From NCBI RefSeq assembly GCF_032452875.1, contig NC_083881.1:59589689-59653688 (forward strand): DNA of 64,000 nt, read 5' to 3'. Both the position numbers and the translations under genes were made by a program. The stretch is from Bos javanicus. Taxonomy: Eukaryota; Chordata; Mammalia; Artiodactyla; Bovidae. The notes beneath the pieces are model-generated. The model was not told the DNA's origin. It searched no databases and saw nothing but the letters and a program-made list of their open reading frames with translations. This document shows, one piece after another, positions 58,731 through 64,000 of this stretch (position 1 is the stretch's first letter; each line of letters starts with the position of its first letter).

Positions 58731-59957
58731 ACTCTAGGTTCTAAGATTCTCAGTATGCAAAATGGGATTTGGGAACCAAATCATATGTCACATTCTTTAC
58801 AGGCCTTGAGTTTTATAATTCTAAACTCTTTAAATTATGACTCAATATGATTTTCAAGGTCAAGAAAAATGTTTTAAGATTTTGCTTTCAAGATTTGCAT
58901 TTTTCAAATCTCAAACTTGAGGCAAAAATTTTCTCTTTTCTCACATAAGTGAAAATGACTTACAAATCCTGATGCGTAGTTAGAAATCTGAAGACAGAAA
59001 ACAGATTTCAGAATTATTATATTTTGAATAGTACTGAATCATTTTTTAAACAAAAGAAGTCAGAGAAAACTCCATGTAGCATAAATTTTCTCATATTATA
59101 GACCCATGTTTTTCAGCTTTTACTGCATACACAGTGAAATTTTTTATTTTTTTCTTCTAAATAGTGAGTACCTATACCATGAGATATGTGAAATATAAGT
59201 GAAAAGGTTGAATTAAATAAATTAACTCAAAACTGACTAGGTTATACTGAAGTAACAAACAACCCTCAAATATAAATATAAGTAGTTTACAATACCCAAA
59301 ACTCTTTTTTAGCTCATGTAAAGACCACTTCAATTCCAAGTAGCTCTCAAGAGTAGCCACATGCATGAGTTTATTCAGCATTCCAAGTAGATTTAAATTT
59401 CCGAAACCTCTTATCAACCCATTTTCTTTCACTCTCACCTTAGCAGAATGAAACATGACAAGGAAAGTGGGATATCAGCAATTAAATGCTTCTTCCCACA
59501 AGTAATATATGTAATTTCTATCAACCATCATATCTATCCAAATTTCATTGTGCAAAGAAAGTCATATGCCTCTCCTAAATTCAAGGAGATGGGGACACAC
59601 TTTGTTCCTAGTATGATCAAAGATAGAGATGAAGAAGTTTGATGTTGGAGAGTTATAGTAATACCTACCATCTAATATAAACTGAGCAAAAAATTAACAT
59701 TTGTTTACAACATACCATGGGCCAGAACCGTGCTAGCACCTTTCTCATTTGTTAACTTAGTAGATGTTCACACAAAAAAAGAACTTATTGGTATATTGGC
59801 TCTGGTTTGCAAAAGCTGACAAATTGCATGTAACAATTATCAAACCTGTAGCCAAACCTGGCCCCAAAAGATAGAAGGAATTTAACTCATGAATTTTTAT
59901 TCCAAGTCCTATGTTCTTTGTACACAGTCATGTTACCTTTGAATGTTTCCACAAACT
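58731..59957. other. Mostly unassigned AT-rich DNA
   Basis: 59690-59790 (ACCATGGGCCAGAACCGTGC TAGCACC) could be a remnant MIR on the minus strand. The rest is unrecognised. Confidence 0.4.
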
Positions 59958-60075
59958 TTTTTTTTTTAAACTTTACATAATTGTATTAGTTTTGCCAAAT
60001 ATCAAAATGAATCCACCACAGGTATACATGTGTTCCCCATCCTGAACCCTCCTCCCTCCTCCCTCCCCATAGAAA
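59958..60075 (-). mobile_element. Bovine-type L1 3' end, heavily truncated
   Basis: T-run at 59958-59968 (complement of poly-A), then TTGTATTAGTTTTGCC, CAAAATGAATCCACCACAGG, GTGTTCCCCATCCTGAACCC and a CTCCCTCC run match the 3' UTR of the ruminant L1 family. Only about 110 bp were copied. Confidence 0.88.
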
Positions 60076-61424
60076 GATTAATAAATATTATTCTATGTCT
60101 CTTCTTAAAAAGCCAAGAAGAAATTGTGTCTTGAGGTTATAATTTTCTTTTCTTTTCTTGAAAACAAGGATTATAAAAACATTATATTAATGTAGTCATC
60201 TATCACAACTGATTTACATCTATCTGATTTACATGGAATTGAGGAAATCCCCATTTTGCTCAAACTTTTTGAGTGTTCTGAATTTTCTCTTTCAGAAGTT
60301 ATAAACATCTGACTCCCTGGTTAAAAATTCATCATTTTTTTGTGTTTCATCCCTCAATGGCCATAAGAATTAAAAATGGAGCCCAGTTCAGTAAAATGTG
60401 AATCTAGTTACATGAGCCTTTTTTTAAGCTCAGTGATAAGTAAAGAGCATTCATACCCATTGAATATCTTATCTCAGTGTTTCAATGCAGTTAGGATGAT
60501 GGTCTTGCAAGAGAGATTATTCAACATGGTCTATAGATTTTATTTTTAAGTTGAAAAAGTAACCTGCAATATGGCAAGGATAATGGTTTCTATATACTCT
60601 CGAAAGCAGTCAGTAGCTCTATAAAAAGGCCATGGAATTCATTGCCCCTTTCTCGCCAAAATGACTATTATAGTTTTTTGAAACTTGAATTGACAATGGA
60701 TTTAGTTTGCATATATTAATATTCACCCAAATTATCTATTTTGGATATTAAATAAATAAGTATAAGACTTGTGCATATGAACAAGTTCTTTCTGAATTGT
60801 TGAAATTCTTGAATAAGTTCCATCAATTGTACCTCCCTTTTTCTACATGAGAATATGTCTAGGAGAGGTGAATAAGGAAAGATCATGAAAAAACCTTCTC
60901 ATGCAGTAAAAATATTATTTCTTTACTTTAAAATTGTGGAAGATAATTTATATCAAATAAAAAGTTAACAAATTATTTCTAATTGATTCATAAACATTAG
61001 TCTTCTAGATATGCTATCATTAAAGACACTAAGAAACAAAAAACATTCTTGTCAAGCATTATTATTAATATTAATCATGAGATAGGTCAAAACAGATATA
61101 GAATTTTTAGGGTGGTAAATATAAGATTTTAGCAAATTTTCAAATGGATCAGGTTTGGAGACTGTTGGCAATTCACAACTGATACATGAAATTCGAGCTT
61201 AATATTTGATGCCATGTATAGAATATATTATAGTCTGTATCCTCAATGAAATTGGAGGATGAAGCTTCTTTGCAGACTGCTAACCACGGAATTAATCAAT
61301 TAAAACAACACAGAGAAAAAAACATTGATTCATGAAATTTTGATATAAAACACTATTTAAGGGACATTTACGTATAGTAAGAAATTTGTTAATCATTCTC
61401 CTTGAATTGTTGGGATGTATGTAT
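60076..61424. other. Unassigned AT-rich DNA
   Basis: No repeat or gene recognised. Confidence 0.45.
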
Positions 61425-61615
61425 TGCTTTCACTTATTGTGTACTAAGTAGTTACTAGGTATGATTTCTAATCTTCCCGACTGTGGAAATTAACTGTTAC
61501 TATCGTCAGTTATAGATATAATTTAACTAAGGCTCAGAAATGTAAATTGCCACGCATGTGGTTTGGGTAGAGCAGAGCTTCAAACCTGCTTCTAAGTGAT
61601 TCTAATGACCAAGTC
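61425..61615 (-). mobile_element. MIR SINE, minus strand, diverged
   Basis: TTATTGTGTACTAAGTAGTTAC, ACTAAGGCTCAGAAATG, GTAGAGCAGAGCTTCAAACC fit the complement of MIR. Confidence 0.7.
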
Positions 61616-61889
61616 TTTTCCAAAGCATCAGTCTGTAAATAGCTAAGTCGTGTGGGCCAGTGACTTTGGCTATACTTTAGAGCCTCCTATTCTTAGTTCC
61701 ATTTTTCTCTACAAGTCTCTTGCACCTCTCTCCATTTATCTATTGTTTTTGACTCTGACCTAATTTAGGCCCTTTTTACATTTTGCTTCAAATTCTTTAA
61801 TTTATTCAGTTATCAACATACATTAAGTGTTTTAACAATTTACCCTATGCCATGTACTGAGAGTGAAAAGATAATAAAGTGTTTTTCAT

Positions 61890-62312
61890 AAATGGTCCAA
61901 AATTCTTTGATACTCCTCTCATTAAGAAGCAGGGTCTATGTCACTTCTTCTTAAATTTAGGCTCTGTAACTGCTTTATCCATAGAGGATAAAAGTGACTC
62001 TGTGCCTGTCCTAAGCTGGAGCTTAAGAAACTGGGAGCATCCACTTCTTGTCTGATGTGAGAAAGCCGCAGCCCCATAGAGAATCCAAGAAAGTCCTAGC
62101 TAAAGTCCTATATCAATAGCAGCTGTCTCACAGACATGTAACTGAGAAAGCCTTTGAAATGACTCCCATCGCTGGCTCTAGTCAAGAACCACCCTGCTGG
62201 CCATAGGCTACCTCCAGAAACATTAAAGATAGTAACAGAATAATAGCTGCTGTTTTAAGCCACTGAAATTCAGTGTGGCCTGTTATGTAGCCATAAATAA
62301 CTGAAACTGATG
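61890..62312 (+). mobile_element. Ancient LTR-like repeat, second copy
   Basis: CAAAATTCTTTGATACTCC, AGGGTCTATGTCACTTC, GATAAAAGTGACTCTGTGCC, GACATGTAACTGAG and the end TTTTAAGCCACTGAAATTC...CTGTTATGTAGCCATAAATAACTG parallel the copy at 27560-27955. MaLR/ERVL-type is suspected; family not fixed. No coding sequence. Confidence 0.6.
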
Positions 62313-62331
62313 ACTAAAAACCAGTGTCTTC

Positions 62332-62418
62332 AGTTCAGTTCAGTCATTTAGTTGTGTCTGACCCTTTGTGACCCCTTGGACTGCAGCACACCAGGCTTCC
62401 CTGTCTATCACCAACTCC
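62332..62418 (-). mobile_element. Short BovB 3' end, minus strand
   Basis: TTCAGTTCAGTTCAGTCATT TAG to CTGTCTATCACCAACTCC is about 85 bp of BovB 3' end. No clear duplication. Confidence 0.9.
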
Positions 62419-64000
62419 TGTAGCAGAAAATGAAGACATGGAAATAAAAGAAGTGAAATGGGAAGTTTTCATACATCAAAATGACCCCAGGATAAAAACT
62501 ATCATTTGTCCACAATAAATACATGGATTAGTTGATGAGTGGACATTTGAAGTAAGCATTGTTTTGACCACATTGTTGGGAAGGAGGTGCTATTTTACTG
62601 GCCCTTTTGCATTTTAGTTGGGAGGGGTCTTTCTCAGGTCCCATCCGCTACTACTAACACTGTTTTTAATACCACGTACACTCTCCCAAGTTATTTCTGT
62701 CTTATCCATTTGGTTTTCAAAGAAATTCTTACTTAGAAGAGACCTTAAAGTATCTGTTTTCTCTAGGCATTTTAATTCTCATAGACTAGCAATGTGATGG
62801 ACAGAAGGAGGAGTTGGGGAATTCTAGGAATGAGACCAGGTGCCACTGCAGAGAGGCCAGTGCCAGTGGAATTTCTCCAGATGGAGTTTTATCTGACAGT
62901 GGGGATATGCCACATTCTTTCAGATTGTTTTCAAAGTATCCCAATATCGATATCAAATAAATTTGAGGAAGTATTTATCATATAAAACTGTCTCATATGA
63001 TATTGCTATTTTCAGAAAAAGATTTGTGCTAATGAAAAACATAGTATTACATGTTCATATGTAACTTCATAAAACTCTTAAATCAGAAGTTCAACATTTT
63101 CTTTTGTTCTCATTTCTCTCTCCCATCCAGATTGCTTTGCTGATTCAAAAATTAAAAATCACAGCATATATCAGATTAGCAACTGACTTTCCTGGCATGT
63201 CAAACAGCAGAAGTTTTGCTCCTCTAGTGAGCTCTGGGTTCTGTTTATTTTTTCATGACTGATTATTATTGTTGTAAAATATGAAAAACTGCACAAAATA
63301 GATTAAATAATAAATGTTTAATTACATTTCAAGTTAAAGGTAGATCTTGAAAACATAAACAAATTGGTAATTGTAGGTTATCTCACATTCTAGCTGAAAG
63401 CATCTAGACACATATTGTATTCACATATTCATAAAAAAGTCACATAATCTGCAAAGATGAAACTATCTAAAAATTCAAAGTAATAGTTTGTGTAATTATG
63501 TTGAATCAGAGAGGTCCTGTTACTTTGTTCACGGCTGAGGAAGAGACCTTATGTAATACTGAAATGAAACATTATTACCATCTCACGTTCTTGGAATTGG
63601 TTTAGTGATTACTTCAACATGGACATCAGTGAAAAACATTTGACATCTGGCCTAGAAAATCAGACAGTAGACCACAGAGACTTTGATTAAAAAACTTCAT
63701 GTAATTTTCTCCAATCAGTAACTTGGCCTGTTCTTTTATCAGAGTGAAGGTTGCTCTCATCACCTGCAAATTTATCCTAAACCTTTAAACAAACAAGCAT
63801 GAAACTTTTACATGAAAATCCCCTCCTGAAGGAATACTTACAGAGGAACTCGATGATTAGCTGTACTGATGATTTGATTTCTTCAATGTGCAACAAGCCT
63901 GGAATTCTTTTGTATATATATATTTTATTCCAGTTATGGGTATGCACATATTAACATGTGTGTGGTTAACCTTCATCTCATAAAGAATTTGGGGGAAAAC
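62419..64000. other. Unassigned AT-rich DNA
   Basis: No repeat, exon or RNA gene recognised to the window end. Confidence 0.45.

Noticed and set aside
1..64000. CRISPR array, bacterial operon, phage or plasmid features
   Set aside because: Repeats are interspersed mammalian elements with target duplications; there is no regular repeat-spacer array and no prokaryotic gene density.

Overview
This window looks like nuclear DNA of a bovid ruminant (cattle, sheep, goat, buffalo or a close relative). The evidence is its interspersed repeats: many BovB (RTE-type) LINE copies, dimeric BovA2 and tRNA-derived Bov-tA SINEs, one cetartiodactyl CHR-type SINE and one young bovine-type L1 3' end. Older mammalian layers (MIR, L2, older L1, LTR-like relics) lie beneath. 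I cannot tell which bovid it is. I found no host protein-coding gene, tRNA, rRNA, CRISPR array or bacterial-type operon. All coding potential I can assign comes from decayed retrotransposon reverse transcriptases. The window reads as an intergenic or deep intronic, AT-rich, gene-poor tract.

Layout. 0-7 kb: three BovB copies, an L2 fragment and several Bov SINEs. 8.9-12.7 kb: an older L1 with a 5' inversion and an internal deletion, carrying a nested BovA2, then the best-preserved BovB copy (about 1.9 kb, catalytic YADD present). 13.8-16.2 kb: BovA2 and Bov-tA copies. 18-19.3 kb: one BovB inserted in opposite orientation into an older BovB, giving a long inverted repeat. 20-33.7 kb: mixed SINEs, MIRs, LTR-like relics and two BovB copies (one splits a MIR, the other has a 13-bp target duplication and an odd 5' junction). 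33.7-41.6 kb: about 7.9 kb with no recognisable ruminant SINE or LINE, including a CpG-retaining, homeobox-site-rich segment (39.1-39.8 kb) that is the best candidate regulatory element. 42-51 kb: scattered SINEs with two more conserved-element-like stretches (42.7-43.8 kb). 51.1-56.3 kb: another ruminant-repeat-free tract. 56.3-64 kb: two facing young BovB fragments, a few very short Bov insertions, a young L1 tail, a MIR and a second LTR-like relic.

How the parts relate. BovB supplies the reverse transcriptase thought to mobilise BovA/Bov-tA SINEs, and the shared 3' sequence is visible here. Nesting order and target-site duplications give a relative chronology: MIR/L2/LTR relics, then older L1 and older BovB, then young BovB, BovA2 and Bov-tA. 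I found no convincing new biological system. The most useful leads are the putative regulatory segments, the inverted BovB pairs, and two insertions that both sit in 36-bp-period duplications. Repeat names come from remembered consensus patterns rather than a database search, and boundaries are approximate unless flanked by a stated target-site duplication.
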